Source: Takakia lepidozioides (lineage: Eukaryota > Streptophyta > Takakiopsida > Takakiales > Takakiaceae). Taken from it: DNA of 60,000 nucleotides. Location: the NCBI GenBank assembly GCA_030704615.1, contig CM060732.1, positions 32,223,053 through 32,283,052 on the forward strand, written 5' to 3'. The notes below the pieces were generated by a model that made no database searches, was not told the origin of the DNA, and was given only the letters and a program-made list of their open reading frames with translations. Below, one piece after another: positions 12,784 through 25,200 of this stretch (the first letter of the stretch is position 1; each line of letters starts with the position of its first letter). A program made the position numbers and the translations under genes.

Positions 12784-13200
12784 GTCAGCTTGTTCAGATA
12801 CTTGCCATGGCTGGTAGCATAGATGCCTCACTGCCCAGTTTCTGGATTGAATGCCACTTGCAATGTGCAATCCTTTGAACATTATACTGAGAAAGAGTAG
12901 AATCTTCCAGTACCTTGCCACAGTAGACCAACCACCTGTCTTTGCTATCAAATGATATTTGGCTCATTGCGTAATGTGCTGAACACTATCATCAGAGGTC
13001 ACAGTGACTTTGTATGTCCCTCTCTTCAGTCACAATTATGGTGAACTTGAAGCTGCATACATTTGCAGGAGTCCAACCGCAATGTACCGCACCATTGCCC
13101 ACCACTCCGCATAGTTTCATGAAGTGATCCTCCACCACCTTTGAACTGCAACATATCATCTCCTCACTGAGTATGAACAGGAAACGACAGGATGGGTACT
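12585..13200 (-). pseudogene. Decayed tandem copy of the ubiquitin-like exon
   Basis: This segment aligns by eye, in the same orientation, with 14335-15150, which holds the last exon of the NPH3-UBL gene. Shared landmarks are TTTTGTAACAGTATC, AATGTGCTGAACACTATC and GCAATGTGCA. Minus-strand reading of 12870-13060 gives scattered ubiquitin-like pieces (VYCGKVLED, STLSQYN, DCTLQVAF) in different frames, with stops and frameshifts. GKVLED is closer to ubiquitin's GKQLED than the intact exon is. It overlaps the end of the trihelix gene region on the other strand. Clearly non-coding now. Confidence 0.7.
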
Positions 13201-14727
13201 GCTGTCGGTCGTATACCTAGAGATCGCATGGATTTCGATTCTACAAGCAACTTCTGTCTTGTCATTCATGTGACAGGAACCATTTACGCCTGATATCAAG
13301 GTTCATGTCTATGGATACCTGGTTGTTACCTTTGGCTGAAGTTCATAGCAGTGGCGACCTGCAGACAACCAGAACTATCACAATTCACCAAACCAAGAAG
13401 CTCTCACTCCCGAAATTGCGACAGTACACAAGAAAGCAACTCCATTTTCTGCCCTGATTGCATGACATCAATCTCCCAGACTACTTTTATTGCTACAAAA
13501 AAGTAGAACTGGTTTCGAATGGGGACTTGGTGACAGAGTTCTAACAAAACAGCAAGGACTCCATTGCTTATCCCCTGACCTCAGGCTTGGATATGCGAAG
13601 CAAGAAAATACTTTGTCAAGTACTTGGAAGGTAACCTACTTGCCAGCTGTCCAGTATGGAGCTCAACTGCTAAAATGCACACATCACCTGCACTCTGCCT
13701 CAGGGGTCTCTACCAGTGTTCGATGAAAGTTTGTGACTTGTGAGAATGTGAAGCTCTACAGTGACTGTGCAGTAGGAAGTGTCACTGAGCAGAATGCTGG
13801 GCGTACTCAAAACTTTGCCACTCGCTGTTGGTGTGCAACTGATGGGATTCCTTGCCTGATTCATGGTTTGCAAGCAGTTGTCCTGAAAAAGAGTATTAAC
13901 TGTCTTTGTAACAATAGAAATGAATGTTGGCACTGATTTCCCTTTCCACAGTTATTTAGGTTTTAACATTCGCACACATACAATTGCAATTTGTGATCCC
14001 ACGAGGAGTGTGGCAAGAGATGGACCTCCAATTACTCGACAAGCATTTTCATAGCTTGGTTTACACCTTCTGCTTCAGATGGAGGCCTGATTTGGTTTAC
14101 AGCAAATGTCTGCCAAACTGAAGTAAACAAATCACAATGTGCTGCCAACCTGGTGTGGTGAAACCAGAGTGAGTCCTGTACAACAAAGTTAGATAGGGAT
14201 GCTAATCTCTGAAACATAGCTTCAGGCACAACACACTTTCTAAACTGAAAGGGGACATATCATTGCAACTTCACCCCCTGGGTCCGCTCTAGACAAGAAG
14301 TAAACTTTTTGCCTCAAAAGCTGCACAAATGTACAAGTTAACATTTTGTAACAGTATCCCTGAAATATAAGTTCTTCATGTCAACTCAATCTCCTCGTCC
14401 CACCTAAGCTGCTTCTGCCCCACTTCAGTGGACATACATGCTCTAAACACGCTAAATACAGTGATCCCATGCACCCCAATGCTTTGTACCATAAAGGCTT
14501 CACTAACCAGTATCCACGGAAAATTTGTCACCTAATAACAAAAGAGCACATGGGAAGCCGCAGTTTGTCTTCTAGTTGGTTACTACATGTCAGCTGTACT
14601 AGAGAAACCTTTTTGAAGCGCTCCATGCCAAGGGCACAGCAAAAAGAAAACACATGAGTGACGGGATGAAAGAGTACTGTGACCCTTTGAAGCTACAAAA
14701 GTTGTGGAGACTATTCAGAATCAACGT
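13201..14727. other. Intergenic stretch between UBL copies
   Basis: Apart from the part after 14335, which aligns with the decayed UBL copy, nothing recognisable is present. The short open frames do not resemble known proteins. It probably includes the 3' untranslated region of the NPH3-UBL gene at its right end. Confidence 0.4.
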
Positions 14728-17013
14728 CTACAGAATCATGTCTTGCTGAGAATGGTATTTGAAGGCCACTCGCAATGTGCAGTCCTTTTCAATATTGTAG
14801 TGAGAAAGACATGCAGTATTCTCCAGTGTCTTGCCACGGTATATGAACCACCAGTCTGCGTTATCATATGGCATCACCTCCTTCACTCTGAACAGTCCCT
14901 TAATGTGCTGAACACTATCGTCAGATCTTACAGTGAGTGTGCATGTCTTGCCTTTGAGTGATTTCACAAATATGCTGAATTGAAAGCTGTTTACATTTGA
15001 AGGAATTAAACCATCACATACCATGCCATCATCCCACCTCTGCGTGCGCTGATGTGGTCTCTCATCATGAGATACCTCTCCACCTTCTTCATACTGAAAC
15101 ACACAACTTACAAATTAGTATGAACAGTAGGAGTGTGAGAAACATTGGTCGTTGCTGCAGGCCCCATGCCTGGAAGACTGTGCCTCTGAATGTTGATTAG
15201 GGGTCCTACACATACACAAAGTGAGGTGCTCTCTTGATTCCCACCCCATACCCTGCAAATGAAGCCGGTTGTTCACCCACACAAGTGATTTGGCTTACTT
15301 GGAACAGCTCTAAGAAGTTACCAACACTGCTGATGGGTACATATGTAAGACTTGAACTAACCTGGGCCAGCTTTCTCTTGATGCCCACCATCATTTCCCG
15401 TTGCCGATGCAGGAGAGAAGTTAAGAATCCGGGATGAGGGGGCAACTTGGAGTCCAGAGCCTGCTCCACTTTGGCTTCCGATAACTTTGCAACATCAATG
15501 AGATCCCACAGCATGCTTGTCTCTTGCATGTCCACATACCCCACAGTTGACTCTGCAAAGCTGTTCACAACATCATATAGGGAGTCATGTGAACTTCTTG
15601 CACTTGGCGACAAGCAGGCCGCTAGCTCCTGAAAGGAACTCACTCCAATGAGCTTTTTAGCCACAGCTAGTTGCAGATAGCCATCCACTAAACCTGCCGC
15701 ATGCCTAGCTTCCTCCATCTCCAGGGGATTTTGGGCAGAGAACATAGGAGCTAGCAGTTGGCAAACAGTCACTGGACTCAAGCGTATGATATCTTCAGCC
15801 TGGAGATAGGGTAGCATGCGCTGGAAATAGTCTTTGAGCTTCTGACAGGAGGTAGACATAAGTCTCAACTCACATCTCTCTAAAAACATCACCACAGTCC
15901 GCGCCGCTGCGATATTAAGGATGTCATGTTCCCCGTCTGCTGGCTTCTCCAACATGGCTGGAAGAAGAAACACAAAAATAGCCTCTGCATTTAAAGCACT
16001 TTCTTCATCAAGTTCTGGCTTAGGAAACCATAACTCTGGTCTCCTCTCGAATTGGTTTCCAAAGTCCATAAAATTCACACCCACATACTCAAATTCTCGC
16101 AAAATGTCAAGGACAATTTCATGTCTCATTTTGGTAAGGGCCATCAGCAAGTCCACCACATCCACCACATCTTCATCATCACCACTTTCATGCTGTAGTT
16201 CACAGGCATGCATTGCCAGGCTAGCAATGAGCTTGCTCTTGTACGAGTTCCTAACACTTTCCAAAACTTCACCTCCCATGTGTGACAATGCATCCATGGT
16301 AGCATGCATATCTGAGAGAACATCCTGCTCTAAGAAAGCTTCAGAGACTTCAATGAGATTGTTGGCACCATACTCCTGCGAACAACAAATTGAACTTGGA
16401 CGTATTGGTAGGCTGGACCACATAGATAGATTACAGACCTAACCCTTAACCTTTTCAACTCTGAGGTTCTCTGTGGTCACATAACTCAGACACGGGGGCT
16501 AATATGAAGATCATACAGTACGTAGCCACATTTGAAGTTTGAATCTTACACTTCCAGCAGAGTCACGAGGATAGTTGAGTGAATGTTGCCCCCAACAGGT
16601 CTAAATACAGTCCAGCAAGAAAACCTCCAAGCACTCATTTCGGTCAGACACCATACCTTTGAGAAGCCTAGAAACTCTGCTGCAGAGAGCACCAGGAGAG
16701 CATTGGTTGGATTTAGGTCCACGGAGCCACCATAACAGAACTGTGCAACAAGCTCAAAGACCTCCTCTCCACCCGGGATCATGGACAGATCAACCAGAAA
16801 AGGGTAGTCTCTTACTGTGCTCAGTTTTTTCTCGAAGTATGCACTCCGCGTGAAGAATGGGAACCGATGACATCGAAATGTCCGACCCCGGACTTTTACA
16901 TTCATGTCAGCAAATACAGCCCAACGGTCCATGAGCACCGAGGATACCTGATTCACCTCCTCCTTCACCTGTATGATCTGCCTCTCGCTGTTTACCTCTC
17001 CTGTGCAAGACAT
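14728..17013 (-). CDS. BTB-NPH3 protein with C-terminal ubiquitin-like domain
   Basis: Three phase-0 exons: 16657-17013, 15362-16375 and 14728-15093 (578 residues from ATG 17013). Residues ~28-119 are a BTB domain (FADMNVKVRG, FRCHRFPFFTRS, IPGG..FEL..FCYGG), which pairs with CUL3 and dimerises. Exon 2 opens with EYGANNLIEVSEAFL, matching NPH3 family members just after the BTB, and carries an NPH3-like helical region (VDGYLQLAVAKKL, SSFQELAACLSPSARSSHD). Exon 3 adds a ubiquitin-like fold: FVKSLKGKTCTLTV, FIYRGKTLEN, LSHYNIEKDCTLRVAF. Residues matching ubiquitin Leu8, Ile44, Lys11, Lys27, Lys33, Lys48 and Lys63 are kept. Lys29 and the terminal Gly-Gly are lost, so it cannot be conjugated and would act as a fixed mimic. 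NPH3 proteins are substrate adaptors at the plasma membrane in light and auxin signalling; a UBL tail is not part of the usual family plan. An upstream exon (17396-17500) may extend the N-terminus. Confidence 0.75.
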
Positions 17014-17345
17014 TCTGTAGGAGCGTCGAATTTGAGCTACCTGCAGTTGAGCAGTGAGTTTCGCAATATTCAAGTGGTCAATTTTCAACGCAAACTACAG
17101 AGATGGAGCAGTGACACTTAGGACCCCGGACATTTACATTCATGTCCGCAAAAACAACCCAACGGTCCATGAGCAACGACGATACCTGATTCACCTCCTC
17201 CTTCACCTGTATGATCTGTTTACCAGTGCTTGGCAAGACATGCTGTAGGAGCGTCGAATCTGAGCTACCTGCAGTTGAGCATTGAGTGTCAAACACACTT
17301 TCAAAGGGTCAATTTTCAACGCAATCTACAGAGATGGAGCAGTGA
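16882..17345 (-). repeat. Tandem duplication of the first BTB exon region (~230 bp units)
   Basis: Units 16882-17120 and 17121-17345 are close copies. Both contain the coding stretch QIIQVKEEVNQVSS and the CGCAA..CTACAGAGATGGAGCAG boundary. The distal unit reads on to VFADMNVNVRG, then breaks at the junction, so only the proximal unit continues into the full BTB domain. In phase 1 the distal unit joins an exon at about 17396-17500 (LITVALEFLRLGVGTLELED) through GSSDSTLLQHVLPSTG. A splice from the distal CAG|GTATCG to the proximal unit would keep the frame. The copy may thus supply an alternative 5' exon, or may be inert. Confidence 0.7.
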
Positions 17346-17499
17346 CACTTAGGGTACCTAAATTCAGACTGGCTCATTTGCATTTCGCCATTACACGTAC
17401 CAAAACAGACTCTCCCTACTGTATCTTCGAGTTCCAATGTCCCCACACCTAGACGAAGGAATTCCAGAGCGACGGTAATGAGTGTTCCATCTATTGACA

Positions 17500-19270
17500 A
17501 ATTTTCCAGTTCACAACAGACCTTTGAGACGCTGCTTCTGCTGCATTTGTGCGTGCAGTGGCCATTTCTTCATAAGTCCCTAAATGTACCATACCCAACT
17601 GGCATCCTCAGCTCCAAACCCGATTACATTTTATGAAGCTTCACAGTTGCACTCCTGCATAATTCAATTCCACACCTGACTGCCTAGCGAGAAACGAATA
17701 CCATGGAAGCACCCAAAGCAGGCAGCCGCAGCAATGCCGTTCACACTGAACCCCCCAAAAAACCCAATTGAGGAAAATGCTGAGTGACCAGTCCGAGAAG
17801 GCGGCGGCAGCTCACTACTGAGGCCAGATTCTTTCACCGAGTCTGCGCACAATTGAAGAGCGATTGAAGAGAAGCAGTCTCGCAGGCTCGCAGGCCTGCA
17901 CGCAAGCTTGCCCTTGTATGGCCCTTGGTTTCACAGTGACCCGGGGCCCCCAATGTCGACCCGAATCGGCCCGCGCTCTATAGCGCGGGAAACTGGACCC
18001 GGTGGAAGGCCGGGTCGTGGCTTGAGGGCTGATAGCGGGAGGAGGCGTTAGAGAAAGGGGCTATGGCTTTACAGTGCTCGCTCGTGTCTCTCGCGTGTCT
18101 CGTGCCTTCCCTCTGCGTCTGATTGCCAAGCAACTCCACCGGATCCAGTTCTGGCGACAGTGAGCTTTCTGCTATCCCCTTTACGCTTTGCGAAGTGGGT
18201 TGACTGTGCTTTTCTGTTTTTCCTTGATGTTGCTGGCACGAAGGTTTGCCTTTTCGGTGAAATTTCTTTGTTCTTTTCTCCTTGATCGGTTTCCACATGC
18301 CTTCGTTTTCTTTGGATCTTGTTTCCAAATGTATCTCTTTCATGGCCCCCCCTTGCTCCTAAGAGAGTTGGGTTCTTTGTGCCCGGCCCTAGTGAAATTA
18401 ATATTGTCTCAACTCAGCCAGTCGTTCTCGCGTTCGCCTGATTATGAACTTCGTAACAGGTGTTTGCTCTCTGTCGCTTTCTTGTGGCTGTCGTCAGGTT
18501 GTTTTTCTCACAGCACGTCTCTGTAGGTCATACTGCTCTTGCTGCAAAGAAGCTTGAATAGCGTCGTTTCTTTGCCTCTGAAGCTACCTTCCTTTCTCTT
18601 GGGTGTTCTCCTTTGCTGATGGCTCTGTTCCGCTCAGTCATGAGTCAACTTTTTAGACTCTCCATATATCTTTTACGTGTTTATCTTCTTTCTTCAATAG
18701 TGGATGTCCCTTGGTTTAAGCTTTGCTGATGTCCTCATATATCGCACTACCTTTGGATATTGGTTCGCCATCCATCATGCCATTGGGGTTGTGCCTCTGC
18801 TTCTCGTCAGCTGTTAGAATCTAAGGCGCATTGTGTAGGTGTTGATTCTTGTTGTTACTGGAGTTACGCATCTGTTGACCTCTGTTTAGGGGTTTATGCA
18901 CAGCGGGAGGAGCAAACGTGCCTGCTAGAACAGTAATGTAGTAGCAGACCATAATCAATCAAACGGCGGGACCATGGTACTGATGATGCATCCGTTAGTC
19001 AGTCCCTGGGTTCAAACATCAGACTGATGGATGAGGCTCATCATCTGAAATCAATCTCAAGCATAGGGTAAAATTTGTCTGGTGGCGACTTTCTTCTCCT
19101 ATTCTTTTGCCTTATCTTAACATGCATGACCTTTGAAGTTGCGCCTGACTAGTTTGTAAGAAGGATGCTTTGACTGACCATTTGAAGACCAATTTTGATC
19201 AATTCAACTCCTCTTCCGCTCTACTTGAAAGTAGAGCAGAAGCTCAAAGATTGAATATGCAATTTGCGTA
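17500..19270. promoter_or_regulatory. Shared promoter region of divergent NPH3-UBL and UBP1-type genes
   Basis: The two genes point away from each other across this stretch. The GC-rich core near 17880-18060 holds a perfect 8-bp inverted repeat (CCCGCGCT-CTAT-AGCGCGGG, 17970-17989). An E2F-like site (TTTCCCGC on the minus strand) overlaps its right arm at 17985-17992. The rest (18060-19270) is T-rich on the plus strand and probably contains the UBP1 leader and a leader intron. Minus-strand 17664-17852 may be NPH3-UBL leader. Confidence 0.45.
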
Positions 19271-22200
19271 ATGTTGCAGTCACAGCAGCAACAGGTCCAG
19301 CAGCATATGCTACATCAGCTAGTGTTGAAACAGGAGCAGATCCTGATGCAGCAGCAGGCCATGCTTCAGCAGCAGCAGCAGCAGCAGGCCATGTATCATC
19401 CAGGCCTGCTCACTGCAATGTCCCAGGTAACTTACTTTCTGTCCCATTCTCTCATGAACTCAGTCTTATCAACAAACTTCTTAAGATTCTCTCTTAGGTT
19501 ATGCTCTTATGGTTTTGAAGTGTAGCATTTGCCAGCTTTTTTGAAAGGATGGATGGGTTTCGTGGGGAAGCGCCATGGATGTTTCTCAAGTACCGATTGA
19601 GATCAGGCTAGACACACAACATCGTTTGACAAATGTCAAACCTTGCATTACGACTTCCGAATGCATATCATGTAAGGGCACAATGCAGAGGGTTTGGCCC
19701 AAAGGTTTGTGTCGTCAGGGATTGAGTGGATAACAGGTTTCATTTTCAGATGTTCCCAAGTATTCTGTCATTGTTGTGGATGGTTATTGAATTCAAAACC
19801 TTCATCATTAATCATACCTCAAAACTGCTCGTTCCATCAGTCATGTTATTCATCTCAGTGACGTTCTCAATATTCCTATGTTCACTGCTGAGTGTTTGCA
19901 TATTGTAGCAATTATTTCAATGCTGTTTAGCTAGTGTCCGGTTCAGCATTTTGCATCCCCTCTTGGAGCTTTAGGTTGACATTTTGACAGAGATGTGAGG
20001 GTTGGGAATATGCAGTGGCTAAGATGCTGCATGAGAGGTTCTCTGGTGTTGCGATGGACTATGAATCCCTTCTGTGCGTTGGAAACTTAGTGTAGCATTA
20101 GGGTCTAGGTTGGAATCAGCTGGCGTTGAGCTCCTGTGGTGGTGTGAGCTTGAGAGTGGAAGGACGGGGCAATGTCTATGTTCTCTTTCACACATCTTCT
20201 TCATTGTTTATTTTTTTCGTTCCTCTTTCTTTATTTTTTACTTTTTGCAGATTGAACCAATTCCGAGTGGAAATCTGCCTCCCGGATTTGATGCAACTTC
20301 ATGTCGCAGTGTGTGAGTGCGCTGCTGCTTTTGTCTCTCTTCTTTTTTTAATCCCCCATTGTTGTACCTCATCCCCACACCAGGTATTCTGTCAATCTTT
20401 TTCTTTTTGGTGGAATGCTTACTGTAGCCCTCATTCAATTTTAATTGGTATGGGGATTTTTTAAATTTTTTGATTCAAATAAGTCGGGTCAAAACAGATT
20501 TCTTTTATGTTTGGTAAACAACTCAAAAATATTTCTCTGTTTGTGTTTGTGCTTGAAAAAATAATTCAAGAATTTCTTGGTGAGGTTAAAAAGTTGTGCA
20601 ACACCTTCCTGTTCTTTTGTAGTGTTGATTTTGTGCTTAAGCACATTTCAATCTGGATAACTGGTGATCTGTCCTGTTTCTGTAACGGTAGATGCAAGTT
20701 CATCACATTTAATGACAAAAACTAGCTGTTGAGGTGAAACCTATTAGAAATGTGTGGTAATGCAGGTATGTCGGCAACATCCACACCAAAGTTACTGAAG
20801 GCCTGCTAGCCGAAGTTTTTGCCAGTGCGGGTCCATTGGAGGGTTGCAAACTTATAAGGAAAGAAAAGGTAATTGTGCTGGGTTTTTATGACGGTATGCC
20901 TTTCTCTTTCTCTCTGTTCATATGCTCCAGCTATATGACTAGCTATACAGACCTTCATGTAAACAAAATATTTCATGGGGATGGAATACAGATATTACGG
21001 GGATATTTGTATAAAATTTGCAGTAAACAGTATGACTTATGGGGTCCCTCCTTTGTGATATCGAAAACTTGTCTCCCTTTCCATGCTTGGATTCGGACAG
21101 CTACCTTCACTCTATACTCTATGGTGTCCGTATATTCAGTTGGTGTTTTAACAGTCGGTGTTTTCCTCGGCTATGATGGCAGTCATCCTATGGATTTGTT
21201 GACTTCTTTGACCACCGATCTGCTGCCACAGCTCTCCTTACCCTCAATGGCAGGCAAATGTGAGTCTTTTTATTTATTTATAACCGGACTGCTTGATTAT
21301 CCGAGTTTAGGACCTCAGAAGTTATTCTCTGCCAGTTTCTTTGCTGTCTGTTCCTTGATGAAGGTGGTGCTGGAGATAACATCTCAACTACTGATTCAGG
21401 ATCTGATAGTCTTGATAACTTGATCTCTCTGCGAGGGATGGGCAGCTTTGCAAGAGGCACTAGTATCTCCTTTCCCTACACCATGATCGACAGGGCGTGA
21501 GAGAAAGTAACGTCGTTCTGTCCCGTCATGGAGAGAATTAAGGAGTTCCGGTGCATTCATTTTTCTGGTCAATACTCTATTAAATGGCAAGTGTGAATGG
21601 ATCCTGACTATGATGAGGTCCTGGTATTGCAGGTTCGGTCAGCCTATCAAGGTTAACTGGGCTTATGCTAGTGGACAAAGGGAGGACACAACAGGTTTGT
21701 TTTAATTTTCTTCCAGAGCTTTTTTTTGTCATTTTTCAAAAGTAGAGCAAGCGGCCACCTGTGTTTGCTACCCCACGCCCCAGGTGGCGAAATAAACACT
21801 GGCACCTCTAGAAAGGTCGCATGGTAGGTGGCACGTCTTAACAGGTCCACAATGACAGTCGTACAGATTTTCTGGCTACAACCTCTCGTTCATCCTCCTG
21901 TCTTGGCGAAAAACTGAAAAAGGAACAGCCCTTCATTTTCCTTTAGCATGGTAGGAGCCCAAGAAAAAGGGAGCCTTTTGCCAAAAATTTGTCAAAAAAC
22001 AAACGCTGCCAACACTTATTTGTTCTGTTTTCCGAGACTATAAGATGTTTCTTTGGTACTTCTATCAATTTGGCCAGGATTGAGACATGTCACCCTTAGT
22101 TCACCCATCTTGTGCTCAAAATATGTTGGTCTGTCAATGTGTTCAAGTCTGAACCATATTTTACATACATTCGTTTATAGTGTGGTCCAGGTTTGTTGTT

Positions 22201-25200
22201 GATAAGCTCATATCACTGCAAGCAGGCTAGGAACTTTTCTGCAATGTGTTATAACACACTCGTTTGCTGGCTGTGACAGGGCACTACAATATATTTGTGG
22301 GTGATCTTAGTCCGGAGGTTACTGATGCCACTTTATTTGCTGCTTTCTGCGTCTACCCCAGTTGCTCGTAAGTATTTACTGCCATTTTATGTCTAGGTGG
22401 ACTTAAAAGAGTCTAAAGTGAAATTGGATACTGAGGTGTTTTGTTTGGTGAAGATGCAAATTGTTGTTACTTGCTATTTGCAGCTTGTACTTATGAGCAC
22501 ATACCTCTTTGCATTTGCTCTTGTTATCAGCTGCTTACTTATATTGAGGTTCCGGATAAGTGGGCCCGTCAAAACTCAGCATACACATTATCCACCTGCT
22601 TGTTTAGTATTTATAGCGCTAGCAAATATCTCAAGTTTTATTTGTACTTGCAAGTACATTTGAAGATGGCCCTGGCTATACTGCATTTGCAAGACCTGCT
22701 AATCGGCAGACTGCTTTGCCAGTAGGATTCCTGTGAATTGAACTACTCACAATTACAGTTGCAACATGGGTAGACAGTGATGGTTATGCAGCATGCTTCC
22801 TTTGCAGCCACTTACAGATTGTGAAGCACTCTTGCCCTTAAATGGTAGGGACTTTTGACATCACACAGCTAGACTGGATAGGTGCTTAATTACGGCTGGT
22901 ACAGATGTCAATCATAGTCCATTGTTTGGTGAAACATAGATTCTATAGCTGTGTAGATGGATCTAGTGCCTCAGCTGTTCTGAACTGCTGTTGGTGAACA
23001 GAGATGCTCGAGTGATGTGGGACCAACGCTCAGGTCGCTCTAGGGGGTTTGGTTTCGTTTCCTTCAGAAATCAGCAGGTAAGTTCAGTTTTATTTCTTCT
23101 CTCCCTGCTTAGGGAATCCAGAATATTTGAGTGATATTTGAGTGGTTGCTGTGTACGCTCTGGGCCTCCTGTGGACATAATAACTCACTATTTCTTCGTA
23201 AGGATTGTCAGTCCAGACATGGACTTGGACACCAGATTGGGAACTCTGTGGATGTTGTGTGGTAAGTCTCCAGAAGTTGCAACCATCTAGCAACTGCAAT
23301 CTTTGAAGCATGTCACCATCGCTTGAACATATAGTAAGAACAAACAGGGAAGAGGCTTCATCTTGGTACCAGTCCCCTTCTCTTTGTGGTCACAACACTG
23401 GACTGTGACCAAATTCATAGATTACTGTGTAGCAAAGAGGCCTGGAGTTACATTCCAGCGTCATGTTTCTAGCGTGATATCAATGCAAGCCTGTAAATCT
23501 ACTTAATTACATGTGTCAGAGGCTTTGTGTGACTGCTATGACCACGTCAGGCCAAGTTTCCATACCCTGGTCGTAGGACCCCATCTCTAGGAGGTTAATA
23601 TCCTGTGGGAATCTGCCTCTTTCCATGTTCATTCTTACTTGCTGTGCCCTCTACTCTGTTGTATTTCATCTCACACTGTGGTGCATGCAGGAAGCAGAGA
23701 GTGCCATAAGTGAGATGACTGGTAAGTATTGTGAATATGAGATCTGTCCAGAATTTGAAAATGCTGGTAACTGTACATAACATGTTGGTATGGTTGGGTA
23801 TGAACTTGAACTCTGGTAGCACCGGACTTGTACAGAGGTTTCAAGAGCTCACTCTCTCCACTTCTTCTACTCTGTTCTTTGGTATCTTCGATATGCCATT
23901 GACATGAGGAATTTAGCAGTTGATTCTATGTAGACTCAAATCAAGGCATGTTCCTGCGCATCTTGATGTTGCTAGTCTCCCAAATGCCTCTTGCATAGCT
24001 CAAGCAGTCCAGACTGTGCCCTATGGTGTTCAAATTTGGACGCTGTTTTTCCTGAGAGTAGCTCATTTTGTGTGGGCAGGAAAGTGGCTGGGGACCCGGC
24101 CGATCCGCTGCAACTGGGCCACAAAGTCAAGTATGGGTCCTCAGTTGGATGAGGCACATAGTGCTGGTAATGGAACTGTTATGACTAGCGGCATTGAGCA
24201 GATGATCACAATGCAGGCTCCACTTATTCAAGGTGCCTTCATGTTCTTCCATCTGTTTTCTGCACAGAATCACATGGATGCCTAATGGCCTTCGCCAATC
24301 TAGTGACAAACTCATGGTTTTGTTAATTATTCCGGTCTTATTCTGTATGGCAAAATCCATTAAGACATCCCTGGGACCTCATCTCTTCTTCCTTGATACC
24401 TGTGGGACATGCCTTTGTGCTGTCTGTCTGGCTTGTTGGTCTGAGAAGATCATGCATGCATGGAGGTCAAAAGCATGTATAGTGACTTCCTAGTTTTGCG
24501 ATACTAAGCATTTTAGTCGATTTGTTCCCCTGCAGAAGTACGCCAACAAGAACACCAAGAGGGGGTCGCAGGAGGACCTGAGAGCAACCCACAGTACACC
24601 ACTGTGTATGTGGGCAACTTGGCTCATGAGGTGCGGAGGGGGGTGTCCAATTCATTGGTTTAAACAATGTTGGTCAGACTTTTTGAATCATCTGAGAGGG
24701 TGACCCTATGGCAATGGTTCTTATCTCTTTCAAGGAGGTTGAAATGGACCTGCAACAGATGTATGGCCTCAGGATTAGAAATGTCACATAAACCCCCATT
24801 CCCATAATAGCACAATGTCTGACTCTGACCAGTCGAGGAGCATGCAAAACTGTCTTGAAAGTCACTCTATTCCCTGCTCTGTGGGCTTGGGCATCCTAAA
24901 GCTCATTCTCAAGGTATTGTCACGGTGCATGAGGGCAGCATAGGCCTTGATGATTGCCGCCACGTCATGACATCTTCTGTCACTAGGGTAAGCTGTACCT
25001 CTTAGTCTAAGGAACAAAATCCTCCCCATAGCTTTCTATTTGAGGCAAGAGTGAGTAACATAGAGAGAATTCATTTTAGGGTTCTGATACCTTCTGCCTG
25101 CAGGTGACGCAAGCAGAACTGCACCAGCAGTTTCACTCTTTGGGAGCTGGCATAATTGAGGATGTACGAGTCCAGAGAGATAAAGGGTTTGGCTTTGTGA

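Noticed and set aside
15206-15361. Reading through the end of NPH3-UBL exon 2 to a stop at 15206 as the true C-terminus
   Set aside because: A consensus donor (CAG|GTTAG) at 15362 and a phase-0 acceptor at 15093 lead into a full ubiquitin-like fold. Intron retention remains possible.
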